Assembly (NCBI GenBank): GCA_963719805.1
Contig: CAVRDF010000010.1
Span: 62,001-126,000, forward strand
Source: JAMXLO01 sp963719805
GTDB taxonomy: Bacteria; Pseudomonadota; Alphaproteobacteria; Acetobacterales; Acetobacteraceae
Direction of reading: 5' to 3'
DNA length: 64,000 bases
Part shown: positions 15,222-23,880 of the stretch, in pieces
Layout: every line of letters starts with the position of its first letter
Numbering within the stretch: the stretch's first letter is position 1
Position numbers and translations under genes: made by a program
The notes under the pieces: generated by a model
Told to the model about the DNA's origin: nothing
The model's database searches: none
Seen by the model: the letters and a program-made list of their open reading frames with translations, nothing else

Positions 15222-17891
15222 ATGAGCAAATGGGTGTACAGCTTCGGCGCCGGCGCCAACGAAGGCCGCGCGGACATGAAGAACCTGTTGGGCGGCAAGG
15301 GAGCCAACCTGGCCGAAATGGCCACCATCGGCCTGCCGGTCCCGCCGGGCTTCACCCTCACCACGGAAGTCTGCACTGCGTTTTATCAGAACAACCGGCA
15401 CTACCCGAACGAGCTGCGTCCGCAGGTGCGCGAAGCGCTGACCAGGCTCGAGAAGGCGCAAGGCCTGAAGTTCGGCAACAAGCACAAGCCGTTGTTGGTA
15501 TCGGTCCGCTCCGGCGCGCGCGTATCGATGCCGGGCATGATGGACACGGTGCTGAATCTTGGTCTGAACGACGTGACGGTGGAAGGGCTCGGCGAGGAAG
15601 CCGACGATCCGCGCTTCGCCTGGGATTCCTATCGGCGGTTTATACAAATGTATGGATCGGTCGTGCTCGGCGTCGAGCACCATCGGTTCGAGGAGATCAT
15701 CGAGCACGCCAAGCAGGACTCCGGCGTCACCGAGGATACCCAGCTTTCCGCACAGGACTGGCATCGCGTCGCGCAGTCCTACAAGGACATGATCGAGAAC
15801 GAGACCGGCAAGCCATTCCCGCAGGATCCAGAGGAGCAGCTTTGGGGCGCCATCGGTGCGGTCTTCGGTTCGTGGATGAATCATCGCGCGATCACCTATC
15901 GCAGGCTGCACGACATTCCTGCCGAATGGGGCACCGCGGTGAACGTGCAGTGCATGGTGTTCGGCAATATGGGCGACGACTGCGCCACAGGTGTGTGCTT
16001 CACGCGTGATCCATCGACCGGCGAAAATGTATTCTATGGCGAATACCTGGTGAACGCGCAGGGCGAGGACGTGGTGGCCGGCATCCGCACGCCGCAGCCG
16101 GTGTCGAAATTGAAGGCCAATAAGGGCGAGACGCCATTGGAAGTGGCGATGCCGCAGGCCTATGCCGAACTGATGAAAGTGCGGCAGACGCTCGAGCAGC
16201 ACTATAAGGATATGCAGGATCTGGAGTTCACCATCCAGCAGAAGAAGCTGTATATGCTGCAGACGCGCAACGGCAAGCGCACCGCGGCGGCTTCCCTGAA
16301 GGTCGCGGTGGATATGGCACGCGAAGGGCTGATCGATCAGGCCGAGGCGGTGCGCCGGGTCAATCCATCGGCGCTCGATCAGTTGCTGCATCCGACGCTG
16401 GATCCCAAGGCGCATCGTACGCAGCTGGCGAAAGGCCTGCCGGCGAGTCCCGGTGCCGCATCCGGTGCCATTGTGTTCACTGCCGACGAGGCAGAGAGCC
16501 GGGCGCAAAAGGGCGAGGACATCATCCTGGTGCGCGTCGAAACCAGCCCGGAAGATATCCACGGCATGCATGCCGCGCGCGGCATCCTGACCACACGCGG
16601 CGGCATGACGAGCCACGCAGCGGTGGTGGCACGCGGCATGGGACGGCCGTGTGTCGCCGGCGCCGGCGGCATTGCCGTCGATTACAATGCGCAAACGCTG
16701 TCCGCGGGCGGCCAGACGTTGCACGCCGGCGACGTCATCACGTTGGATGGCGCCATGGGTGAAGTGTTCGTCGGCACGGTGGCGATGATCGAGCCGGCGA
16801 TGTCGGGCGACTTCGCCACGTTGATGGAGTGGGCCGACAAGGCGCGGACGCTCGGTGTGCGCGCCAACGCGGAAACGCCGCTGGATGCCGAGACTGCGAA
16901 GAAGTTCGGCGCCGATGGTATCGGGCTGTGCCGTACCGAACACATGTTCTTCGATCCCGAGCGCATCGGCGCGGTGCGTCAGATGATCATGGCAAGCAAC
17001 GAGAGTGGCCGCCGTGCGGCACTGGCGCGTCTGCTGCCATTCCAGCGCGACGACTTCCACGAGCTGTTCCGCATCATGGGCGATCTGCCGGTGACGATAC
17101 GGCTGCTCGACCCGCCGCTGCACGAATTCCTGCCGCACGCCGAGTCAGAGATGGCGGAAGTAGCGAAGGCGACCGGTGAGAACATCGACGCGATCCGGCG
17201 GCGCGCGGCAGAACTGGCAGAGGCAAACCCGATGCTGGGTCATCGCGGCTGCCGGCTCGGGATCTCATATCCGGAAATCTACGAGATGCAGGCGCGCGCG
17301 ATCTTCGAGGGTGCTTTGGCGGTGGCCAAGGAAATCGGCAAGGCACCGGTGCCGGAAATCATGATCCCGCTCGTCGGCGTGACCAAGGAGCTGGAAATCA
17401 CCCGCGCCCTGGTGGATCGCGTCGCGGAGGAGGTGTTCAAGTCAGCTGGCCGTCGGATCGAATATACTGTCGGCACGATGATCGAATTGCCGCGCGCGGC
17501 GATCGTCGCGGACCGGATCGCGGAGCACGCCGACTTCTTCAGCTTCGGCACCAACGATCTGACGCAGACCGTGTTCGGGCTGTCGCGCGATGATGCCGGC
17601 AAGTTCCTGCCGCAATATGTCGAGCAGGGCATCCTGCCCAAGGACCCGTTCGTATCGATCGATGTCGAGGGTGTCGGCGCGATGGTGCGTATAGCGTCGG
17701 AGCGCGGACGCAAGACCAAGGATAAACTGAAGCTCGGCATCTGCGGCGAGCACGGCGGCGATCCGGCATCGATCGCGTTCTGCCAGGAGGTCGGGCTGGA
17801 TTACGTTTCGTGCAGCCCTTATCGCGTGCCAGTGGCACGGCTGGCGGCGGCGCAGGCGGCGTTGGGCGCGGAGTCGGACCGGACGGCTTGA
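15222..17891 (+). CDS. ppdK: Pyruvate, phosphate dikinase
   Basis: An 889-residue enzyme that interconverts pyruvate, ATP and phosphate with PEP, AMP and pyrophosphate. The order of domains is an N-terminal ATP-grasp region (GGKGANLAEM; SVRSGARVSMPGMMDT), a swivelling phosphohistidine domain with H465 in GGMTSHAAVVARG, and a C-terminal PEP/pyruvate TIM barrel with C841 in ICGEHGGDP. Length is normal. It follows glyS by five bases, the gene order common in Alphaproteobacteria, and is probably co-transcribed with glyQ-glyS. Confidence 0.97.
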   Translation: MSKWVYSFGAGANEGRADMKNLLGGKGANLAEMATIGLPVPPGFTLTTEVCTAFYQNNRHYPNELRPQVREALTRLEKAQGLKFGNKHKPLLVSVRSGARVSMPGMMDTVLNLGLNDVTVEGLGEEADDPRFAWDSYRRFIQMYGSVVLGVEHHRFEEIIEHAKQDSGVTEDTQLSAQDWHRVAQSYKDMIENETGKPFPQDPEEQLWGAIGAVFGSWMNHRAITYRRLHDIPAEWGTAVNVQCMVFGNMGDDCATGVCFTRDPSTGENVFYGEYLVNAQGEDVVAGIRTPQPVSKLKANKGETPLEVAMPQAYAELMKVRQTLEQHYKDMQDLEFTIQQKKLYMLQTRNGKRTAAASLKVAVDMAREGLIDQAEAVRRVNPSALDQLLHPTLDPKAHRTQLAKGLPASPGAASGAIVFTADEAESRAQKGEDIILVRVETSPEDIHGMHAARGILTTRGGMTSHAAVVARGMGRPCVAGAGGIAVDYNAQTLSAGGQTLHAGDVITLDGAMGEVFVGTVAMIEPAMSGDFATLMEWADKARTLGVRANAETPLDAETAKKFGADGIGLCRTEHMFFDPERIGAVRQMIMASNESGRRAALARLLPFQRDDFHELFRIMGDLPVTIRLLDPPLHEFLPHAESEMAEVAKATGENIDAIRRRAAELAEANPMLGHRGCRLGISYPEIYEMQARAIFEGALAVAKEIGKAPVPEIMIPLVGVTKELEITRALVDRVAEEVFKSAGRRIEYTVGTMIELPRAAIVADRIAEHADFFSFGTNDLTQTVFGLSRDDAGKFLPQYVEQGILPKDPFVSIDVEGVGAMVRIASERGRKTKDKLKLGICGEHGGDPASIAFCQEVGLDYVSCSPYRVPVARLAAAQAALGAESDRTA

Positions 17892-17907
17892 TCGGCTATT
17901 TTCCGCC

Positions 17908-18096
17908 TTGGGATATGCAGCGGGGGAGCGCGTCGACATAGAGACCCGCGACGGTGAGATCATCCTCCGCCGAGCGGTTCTGCATTCCACTTTGGAAGAA
18001 CTGTTTCGCGGCCATAATCCCGACGAATGGCGGGCCGTCTATGAGGCCGCATACGATTGGGGTCCGGACGTTGGTCGCGAGAAGGTGGACGAATGA
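17908..18096 (+). pseudogene. MazE-type (AbrB-fold) antitoxin, N-terminally truncated
   Basis: The residues ALGYAAGERVDIETRDGEIILRR match the second half of a SpoVT/AbrB swapped-hairpin antitoxin domain and are followed by a toxin-binding tail. The first 15-20 residues expected for MazE are absent: homology begins directly after the ppdK stop and the only in-frame start is a TTG at 17908. The stop overlaps the ATG of the toxin remnant (ATGA), so this is the front part of a once-normal mazEF operon whose 5' end was lost next to ppdK. Confidence 0.6.
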
Positions 18097-18384
18097 CGGC
18101 TGCGACCTACGTCCCAGATGCCGGCGATCTGATCTGGACGGACTTTGATCCGACAGCGGGTCGGGAACAGACCGGCCTTGGTTATTTCGCCGGCCAAATT
18201 CACTGAGAACACCGGCTTCGCCGTCGTATTGCCTGCCAGTCTGCCGGTGACAGGCGAGATCTTGATCAGCCATATCCGCAGCGTCGATATCCCAGCCCGG
18301 CCGGTGCGCTATGCGGGAGCGACCATAGGGCCCGAGGTCGCCCGCTTCGTGCGTGCCAAGCTCAACGCGATCATTACGATCTGA
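18093..18384 (+). pseudogene. MazF-type endoribonuclease toxin, decayed
   Basis: The frame from the ATG at 18093 reads PDAGDLIWTDFDPTAGREQTG, the standard MazF start, but goes out of frame at about 18170 and stops at 18210. The remainder (PALVISPAKFTENTGFAVVLP, then HIRSVDIPARPVRY) continues in another frame to 18384. Two losses are suggested: a short frame-changing deletion around the expected GRRPALV motif, and about 17 residues missing between VVLP and GEIL, possibly by recombination between short LP-coding repeats. The toxin is very unlikely to be functional. Confidence 0.7.
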
Positions 18385-18406
18385 CAGCGCGGGCGAGGTG
18401 CAGCGG

Positions 18407-19117
18407 CTACGCCGCCTCAGCGAGCACCAGGCGCCGGCGCGGCACCGCTTCCACCGGCATCGCGGCATACAGGTCCTTCACTGCCTCGGTAATCGTCACA
18501 CCGGCCAGGCCGGGCAGCCACTTGCGGCCGGTGCGCTCCAGCAACGGCGCGCCACGCAGCATCAGCCGCCAATTGAACGGCGGCACGTACAGCGCGGTGT
18601 CGCGGCGATCCACGCGATACAAGGATGCAGCCAGCAGCCGTCCGATCTGGCCGAACGAATAGGGCTGGCCGTGACCGAACGGCGTGCTCTCGCGGTATGC
18701 CCACATGCCGCTGCGATTGGGTGCCACCACCAGCAGCCGGCCATCGTCCTTCAGCACCCGCCAGGTCTCGCGCAGCAGGCGCCGGGCACTTTCCGCCGCT
18801 TCCAGGCCGTGCACCAGCAGCACGCGGTCGAACATCAGGTCCTGGAAGGGCAGGGCGTCTTCCTCGGCCGTGCAGGACAGGCTGGGAGCGCCCGCCGGCC
18901 AGCGCGTGGCGCCCATCTGCGCCGGCGTGAGTGCTATGCAGCGTGCCGCCTCGTCCCGCCACAGCCGCAGGTACGGGGCGGTAAAGCCGATACCGAGCAC
19001 CGACTGGCCGCGCAGATCGGGCCACATTTCCGACAGCCGCTCCCGCAGCAGGCGGGCCGCGACAGCCCCCCGGGCCGTGCCGTAAAAGTCCGCCGCGGCG
19101 TGCGCATCGGCTGCCAT
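18407..19117 (-). CDS. Class I SAM-dependent methyltransferase
   Basis: A 236-residue protein with a degenerate SAM-binding motif I (VLGIGFTAPYL), a motif around FDRVLLVHGLE and motif-IV-like RETWRVLKDDGRLLVVAPNR, so it looks like a UbiE/methyltransf_11 type. It is divergent from gloB with a gap of about 60 bases, an arrangement seen in many Alphaproteobacteria. The methylated substrate is unknown. Confidence 0.85.
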   Translation of the reverse strand: MAADAHAAADFYGTARGAVAARLLRERLSEMWPDLRGQSVLGIGFTAPYLRLWRDEAARCIALTPAQMGATRWPAGAPSLSCTAEEDALPFQDLMFDRVLLVHGLEAAESARRLLRETWRVLKDDGRLLVVAPNRSGMWAYRESTPFGHGQPYSFGQIGRLLAASLYRVDRRDTALYVPPFNWRLMLRGAPLLERTGRKWLPGLAGVTITEAVKDLYAAMPVEAVPRRRLVLAEAA

Positions 19118-19179
19118 GACACGGTCCTATAACACGGCTGGCGGTTTCCGGTGGCCTCCCGCGGTGCTAGGCTGCCGCT

Positions 19180-19908
19180 ATGACCATATCAGCACAACCC
19201 GTCCCCATCCTCTCCGACAATTACGCCTGGATGCTGCGCGACAGCAGTTCGGGTGCAGTTGCCATCGTCGATCCGGCCGACGCCAAGCCGATCATCGCGG
19301 CGCTCGAGAAGGCCGGCGGCCGGCTGGACCTGATCCTGCTGACGCATCACCACTCCGATCACATCGCTGGCGTGGACGAGGTGCGGGCGCGCTTCGCCGG
19401 CGCCAAGGTGGTTGGCGCGGCGGCCGATGCCCATCGGTTGCCGAAGCTCGACCAGGCGGTGAAGGAAGGCGACACCGTCACGTTCGGTGGCGCCAGCGCA
19501 CAGGTGATCGACACGCCCGGCCACACGCGCGGGCAGATCAACTACTTCTTCCCCGATGGTGAAATCCTGTTGTCCGGTGACACGCTGTTCAGCCTCGGCT
19601 GCGGGCGTCTGATCGAGGGCACCGCCGCCGAGATGTTCGCCTCGCTGCGCAAGCTCGCGGCACTGCCGGGCGGCACCAAGGTATGCTGCGGCCATGAATA
19701 TACCGAGAGCAACGCGCGCTTCGCGCTGAGCGTCGATGGCGGCAACACGGCGTTGAAGGCGCGCACCGAACAGGCACGGCAGCAGCGCGCGGCGGGACAG
19801 CCGACGGTGCCATCCACATTGGCGAGCGAGATGGAAGCCAATCCATTCCTGCGCGCAACGGATGTTGCGACGTTCGCCGATCTGCGCGCGAAGAAGGACA
19901 AGTTCTGA
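19180..19908 (+). CDS. gloB: Hydroxyacylglutathione hydrolase (glyoxalase II)
   Basis: A 242-residue metallo-beta-lactamase-fold thioesterase that hydrolyses S-lactoylglutathione to lactate and glutathione in the methylglyoxal pathway. The binuclear metal motif THHHSDH is at residues 55-61, with further ligands in TPGHTRG, SGDTLFSLGCGR and CCGHEYT. The C-terminal substrate-binding part (NPFLRATD) is the glyoxalase II type. It is followed one base later by a GST gene, another glutathione-dependent detoxification function. Confidence 0.96.
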   Translation: MTISAQPVPILSDNYAWMLRDSSSGAVAIVDPADAKPIIAALEKAGGRLDLILLTHHHSDHIAGVDEVRARFAGAKVVGAAADAHRLPKLDQAVKEGDTVTFGGASAQVIDTPGHTRGQINYFFPDGEILLSGDTLFSLGCGRLIEGTAAEMFASLRKLAALPGGTKVCCGHEYTESNARFALSVDGGNTALKARTEQARQQRAAGQPTVPSTLASEMEANPFLRATDVATFADLRAKKDKF

Positions 19909-19909
19909 C

Positions 19910-20512
19910 GTGAAACTCAGCAACGTCTCGACCAGTCCCTTTGTGCGCAAGGTACGCGCCTGCGCGATCACGCGCGGGATCGATCAGAAGATCGAGCTGG
20001 TGCCGACAAACCTCGCCGCTGCGTCGCCGGAGTTCATGGCGATCAACCCGCTCGGCAAGGTGCCGGCGCTGGTGACAGATGACGGCGTGGCGCTGTTCGA
20101 CAGTCCGGTGATCTGCGAATACCTCGACAGCGTGGGTGACGCATTGCCGATGTTCCCTGCCAAGGGACCGGCGCGCTGGCTGGCGCTGAAGTTCCAGGCG
20201 ATGGGCGACGGCATCCTCGACGCCGCCGTGCTGTGGCGCGGCGAAATGTCGAAGCCCGAGGATGCGGGACGCGCGGCGTTGATCGCCCGGCAGCGCGCGG
20301 CGATCGACCGGGGGTTGGACGCGCTGGAGGCCGATCCGCCGCACCAGCATATCGACATTGGCTCGATCACCGTGGCCTGCGCGCTCGGCTATCTGGACTT
20401 TCGCTTCGCGGCACGGCCGTGGCGCGAGACGCATCCCAAGCTTGCCGCCTGGTTCGAGGCGTTCGCACAGAATCCCGGCATTGCGCAGACGGTGCCGAAG
20501 GATCCTGGCTGA
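19910..20512 (+). CDS. Glutathione S-transferase family protein
   Basis: A 200-residue GST with a thioredoxin-like N-terminal domain (STSPFVRKVRACAI; NPLGKVPALV; FDSPVICEYLD, the glutathione gamma-glutamyl-binding Ser) and an all-helical C-terminal domain from about residue 85. It uses a GTG start at 19910, one base after the gloB stop; no ATG in this frame gives a full N-terminal domain. Probably co-expressed with gloB and with the following oxidoreductase gene. Confidence 0.92.
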   Translation: MKLSNVSTSPFVRKVRACAITRGIDQKIELVPTNLAAASPEFMAINPLGKVPALVTDDGVALFDSPVICEYLDSVGDALPMFPAKGPARWLALKFQAMGDGILDAAVLWRGEMSKPEDAGRAALIARQRAAIDRGLDALEADPPHQHIDIGSITVACALGYLDFRFAARPWRETHPKLAAWFEAFAQNPGIAQTVPKDPG

Positions 20513-20515
20513 CGC

Positions 20516-21337
20516 ATGCAACTCGGCATCCACCTCCCCCACGCCGGCGAACAGGCCACACCGGCGCTGATCCGCCGCCACGCCATCCGCGCCGAGGCGC
20601 TCGGCTTCGCCGACGTCTGGGTCAGCGAGCACATCATCGTCCCACGCAAGCAGTTCCCTCGCTCCCCGCTGTTCTACGACCCGGTGGTGACATTGAGCTG
20701 GGTTGCCGCCGTCACCCAGCGCGTGCGTCTCGGCACCACGGTGCTGGTGCTGCCGATGCGGCATCCCCTGCCGTTGGCCAAGGAACTCGCGACGCTGCAC
20801 AACCTGTCGGATAGCCGGCTGATCCTAGGCGCCGGTGTCGGCTGGCTGGAGCCGGAATTCGCCGCACTCGGCATTCCGTTCAAGGAGCGCGGCCGGCGCA
20901 TGGACGAAGGCATCGCGATGATGCGGGCCGTGTGGACGCAGGACCCGGTGACCTTCGAGGCGAAATACATCCCGGCGACGATTGTGGAGATGACGATGCA
21001 GCCGCAGCCGGTGAGCTCGATTCCATTGTGGTTCGGCGGCAGTTCGGATGCGGCGCTTACGCGCACCATCCGTCTCGGCGATGGCTGGCATGGCAGCCGC
21101 GAAACGCCGGAAGAGGCAGCGCCAATCGTCAAGCGGCTGCGTGCGGAGCGGCCCGGTGCGGATTTCACCGTGTCGATGCGCGTCCAATGGAACGGCAAGG
21201 ATGTCGGCAAGCTGCGCGACATGCTCGCTGCCTACGAAGCGGTTGGCGTGCAGCACGTGCTGGTCGCACCGGAGAACCGAGAAGTCGACGATTGGGACGA
21301 AGTGATCGAAGGCGCCGGTAAGCTGGTGAAAGGTTAG
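20516..21337 (+). CDS. LLM-class oxidoreductase (F420/FMN luciferase-like)
   Basis: A 273-residue TIM-barrel protein of the bacterial-luciferase superfamily. Typical segments are AEALGFADVWVSEHI, LGTTVLVLPMRHPLPLAKELATL, ILGAGVGW and PLWFGGSSDAALTR. The length and pattern fit the short subfamily often annotated as F420-dependent, but in this lineage the cofactor could equally be FMN. Third gene of the gloB-GST-LLM unit, 3 bases after the GST stop. Confidence 0.88.
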   Translation: MQLGIHLPHAGEQATPALIRRHAIRAEALGFADVWVSEHIIVPRKQFPRSPLFYDPVVTLSWVAAVTQRVRLGTTVLVLPMRHPLPLAKELATLHNLSDSRLILGAGVGWLEPEFAALGIPFKERGRRMDEGIAMMRAVWTQDPVTFEAKYIPATIVEMTMQPQPVSSIPLWFGGSSDAALTRTIRLGDGWHGSRETPEEAAPIVKRLRAERPGADFTVSMRVQWNGKDVGKLRDMLAAYEAVGVQHVLVAPENREVDDWDEVIEGAGKLVKG

Positions 21338-21351
21338 AGCCTAAGCTCGCT

Positions 21352-21385
21352 GTCATCGCGAGGAACGCAGTGACGAAGCAAGCCG
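21352..21385. repeat. Copy of the dispersed REP-like repeat
   Basis: The bases gtcatcgcgaggaacgcag followed by tgacgaagcaagccgg are a single-arm copy of the element also seen at 5507-5546 and 9493-9562. It sits between the convergent LLM and DctQM genes and may act in 3'-end formation. Confidence 0.5.
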
Positions 21386-21412
21386 GCGATCGATGTTGGT
21401 TTGCTTATCCGC

Positions 21413-23251
21413 TTACGCCCCCGCCAATCCCAGCGCGCGCGGGAACACCAGGGTGAGCCACGGTATGAACGCCACCAGCAGCAGCCCGATCAGCAGCACG
21501 ACAACGTAGGGCACCATGATGCTGGACGATCGTCCCATCGGCGCGCGCGCCACGGCGCAGGCGATGTAGAAGCCCACACCCAGCGGCGGCAGGAATGCGC
21601 CAATGCCCATCGCGATCAGCAGCACGATCCCATAGTGCAACTGGCTGATGCCGAGCGCCGGGGTCATCGGCAACAACAGCGGCGCGAGGATCAGCAGCGC
21701 GGGCAATCCCTCCAACAGCGATCCCAGCACGACCAGCCCGATGATCGAGATCAACATGAACAGCGTCGCGTTCTCATGCATCTCGGCGAGCAGGTGTGCC
21801 AGCGACTGTGGCACCTGCGCGGCCGACAACACCCAGGAGAACGCCTGCGCCGCCGCCAGCGTGAACAGCACCATCGCGGCGACCGTGGATGATGTGGCGA
21901 TGACACGCGCCAGGCTACGCACGCTCAGTTCGCGATACAGGAACACCGCGATCAGCAGGCCGTAGGCAACGGCGAATGCGGACAGTTCCGTAGGCGTGGC
22001 GAAGCCGGTGAAGATCCCGGCGAACAGGAACACCGGCATGGACGCCGGAATGACCGCATCAAGCGCCAGCTTCAAATGATGCCCTCTGCCGATATCGACC
22101 GAGCGCCGGTTGCCGCTGCGCAGCGCGCGAAACCAGATCAGCGCCATCAGGCACAGCGCGATCACTGCGGCCGGCAACAATCCCGCTGCGAACAATGCGC
22201 CGATGGACAGCGACGTCACCGATCCAAGCACCAGCATGGCGATGCTCGGCGGCACGCATTCGCCCATCGCGGCGGAGGCGGCGAGCACCGCGGCGGCTTC
22301 CGACTTGTCGTAGCCTTCCTCGTCCAGCATGTCGCGCATCACCAGGCCGACAGCGGCGACGTCCGCCGCCTTCGAGCCGGAAATGCCCGAGACGATGTAC
22401 ATGCTGACCACGGTCACCTGCATCAGCCCACCGCGCAGGGAGCCGACGAGCGAGGCGACGAACAGGATCAACCGGCGCGAGATGCCGCCCGACTCCATGA
22501 CGAAGCCGGCGAGGATGAAGAACGGCAGAGCCAGCAGCACGAAGCGGCTGACGCCATCCACCATGTTCTGCGGCAACGCGATCATGCCTACAAGGCCGCC
22601 GCTGTACAGGAACAGCAGCGTGCCGAGGATCAGCGCGAAGCCAATTGGCAAGCCAAGCAACGCGGTGACCAGCACGACCACGATCGCGACAGAAACCGCG
22701 GTTCCGGTTGAAACGGCCGGCAGCCACCACAGATGCACTGCGATGACTGCGGCGGTGCAGGCAACGGCAACCACACCAGACGCCACCACCGCGCGCAGCG
22801 GCTGCTCGCATAATCGGATCAGCGCATAGAGCGCCAGCACCACCATTCCCACCGTCAAGGGCAGCGCCAGCCAGGTGCCGCGCATCTCCAGTATCGGCGT
22901 CGTCTCATCCCAGCGCGTCGCGAGTACGCCAAGCGATGCCTTGAAGCAGATCGCCGCGATGCCGATGACCAGCCAGTCAACGAAGGCATAGCAGGCGTGC
23001 CGAAGATTGTCGGGCAGCAGATCGACGATGGTGCGGATGAAGACGTGTTGCTCACGGCGATACGCGATGGCGCCGCCGATGAAGGCGATGACCGAAAGCG
23101 CCAGGCTGGAGACTTCGTCCGCCCACAGAAGCGGTGAATCAAAGAAAGTGCGCCCCAGCACATCGGTTATGACCGCCAGCAGCTCGCCAACCAGCGCGAC
23201 GCCGACAACGATATCGACGCACGTGTCCAGGATCGCGACGGGTTTGGTCAT
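21413..23251 (-). CDS. TRAP transporter fused permease, DctQM
   Basis: A 612-residue inner-membrane protein. Residues 1 to about 160 form the small DctQ domain with four hydrophobic segments; from about 190 to the end lies the large DctM domain (LPIGFALILG, SGSKAADVAAVG, MGECVPPSIAML, GAFLPPLGVGFYIA), the Na+-coupled transport part. Fused Q-M forms are a recognised variant. It overlaps the upstream gene by four bases (ATGA) and shares an operon with the binding protein at 23877-24875. The solute is probably a carboxylate but is not identified. Confidence 0.93.
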   Translation of the reverse strand: MTKPVAILDTCVDIVVGVALVGELLAVITDVLGRTFFDSPLLWADEVSSLALSVIAFIGGAIAYRREQHVFIRTIVDLLPDNLRHACYAFVDWLVIGIAAICFKASLGVLATRWDETTPILEMRGTWLALPLTVGMVVLALYALIRLCEQPLRAVVASGVVAVACTAAVIAVHLWWLPAVSTGTAVSVAIVVVLVTALLGLPIGFALILGTLLFLYSGGLVGMIALPQNMVDGVSRFVLLALPFFILAGFVMESGGISRRLILFVASLVGSLRGGLMQVTVVSMYIVSGISGSKAADVAAVGLVMRDMLDEEGYDKSEAAAVLAASAAMGECVPPSIAMLVLGSVTSLSIGALFAAGLLPAAVIALCLMALIWFRALRSGNRRSVDIGRGHHLKLALDAVIPASMPVFLFAGIFTGFATPTELSAFAVAYGLLIAVFLYRELSVRSLARVIATSSTVAAMVLFTLAAAQAFSWVLSAAQVPQSLAHLLAEMHENATLFMLISIIGLVVLGSLLEGLPALLILAPLLLPMTPALGISQLHYGIVLLIAMGIGAFLPPLGVGFYIACAVARAPMGRSSSIMVPYVVVLLIGLLLVAFIPWLTLVFPRALGLAGA

Positions 23252-23880
23252 GTCTCCTTCGGAAACGCTCCCGCAAGGCGGCGCGTGTAAGCGACATAGA
23301 CGTTGACCAGGTCGAGATACCGCGTGGCGGCGCCGAACGCGGCGGCATCGACGGTGATGTTGCCGCGCAATTCGACGATGCCGATGAAGTCGGTGCCATC
23401 CGGCTGATTGCAGATGAACAACCGGATCTGCGCTGTCGCCGGGCTTGCCTCGAACTGCGCGCGCAGTCCTTGCTCAATCTGTTTCGCCAGATCGCCTGGC
23501 ACCTGTCGGAATCGGCACAACAGAATGCGCGCCGCAGCCCCTTTTCCGGCGAGCAGCGCATCGCCGGGGTAAAGCTGAACGCCCTCGGCGCGGTACTGAC
23601 CCCACACACGCGAGATCACCCGGTGTGTCCATGGCGAATAGCGCGCACCGGCGAATTTCGCGTAGTCCGGTCCGTGCAGCACCTGCACATCGTCCAGGTC
23701 GTACAGGGCAAGGTAGCGCGGCCAGCCGTCCACGCAGATGAAGCGCTGCGCCGTCAGGAACCCCTTGCAGCCCGCGCGTTCCGGGAAATGCTCGGTGTCG
23801 TACCAGTCCTGGAACTCTTCCTCCATCGCCGGAGGCGGTTCCATCATCGCCAGCAGCAGGCCCCGCTGCGATGCACTCAC
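23248..23880 (-). CDS. EthD-like dimeric alpha/beta-barrel protein in TRAP operon
   Basis: A 210-residue protein with two ferredoxin-like halves. The first begins GLLLAMMEPPP and contains EEFQDWYDTEHFPERAG, the WYxxEH pattern of EthD/dimeric alpha-beta barrel proteins. The GTG at 23880 overlaps the TGA of the binding-protein gene. Its place between the binding protein and the membrane component of a TRAP system implies a role with the imported compound, for example early catabolism; the function is unknown. Confidence 0.7.
   Translation of the reverse strand: MSASQRGLLLAMMEPPPAMEEEFQDWYDTEHFPERAGCKGFLTAQRFICVDGWPRYLALYDLDDVQVLHGPDYAKFAGARYSPWTHRVISRVWGQYRAEGVQLYPGDALLAGKGAAARILLCRFRQVPGDLAKQIEQGLRAQFEASPATAQIRLFICNQPDGTDFIGIVELRGNITVDAAAFGAATRYLDLVNVYVAYTRRLAGAFPKET

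Noticed and set aside
15159..17138. Open frame of 659 codons on the minus strand opposite ppdK
   Set aside because: It is antisense to a clearly recognised full-length ppdK and shows low-complexity His/Arg/Leu-rich sequence typical of GC-rich antisense frames.
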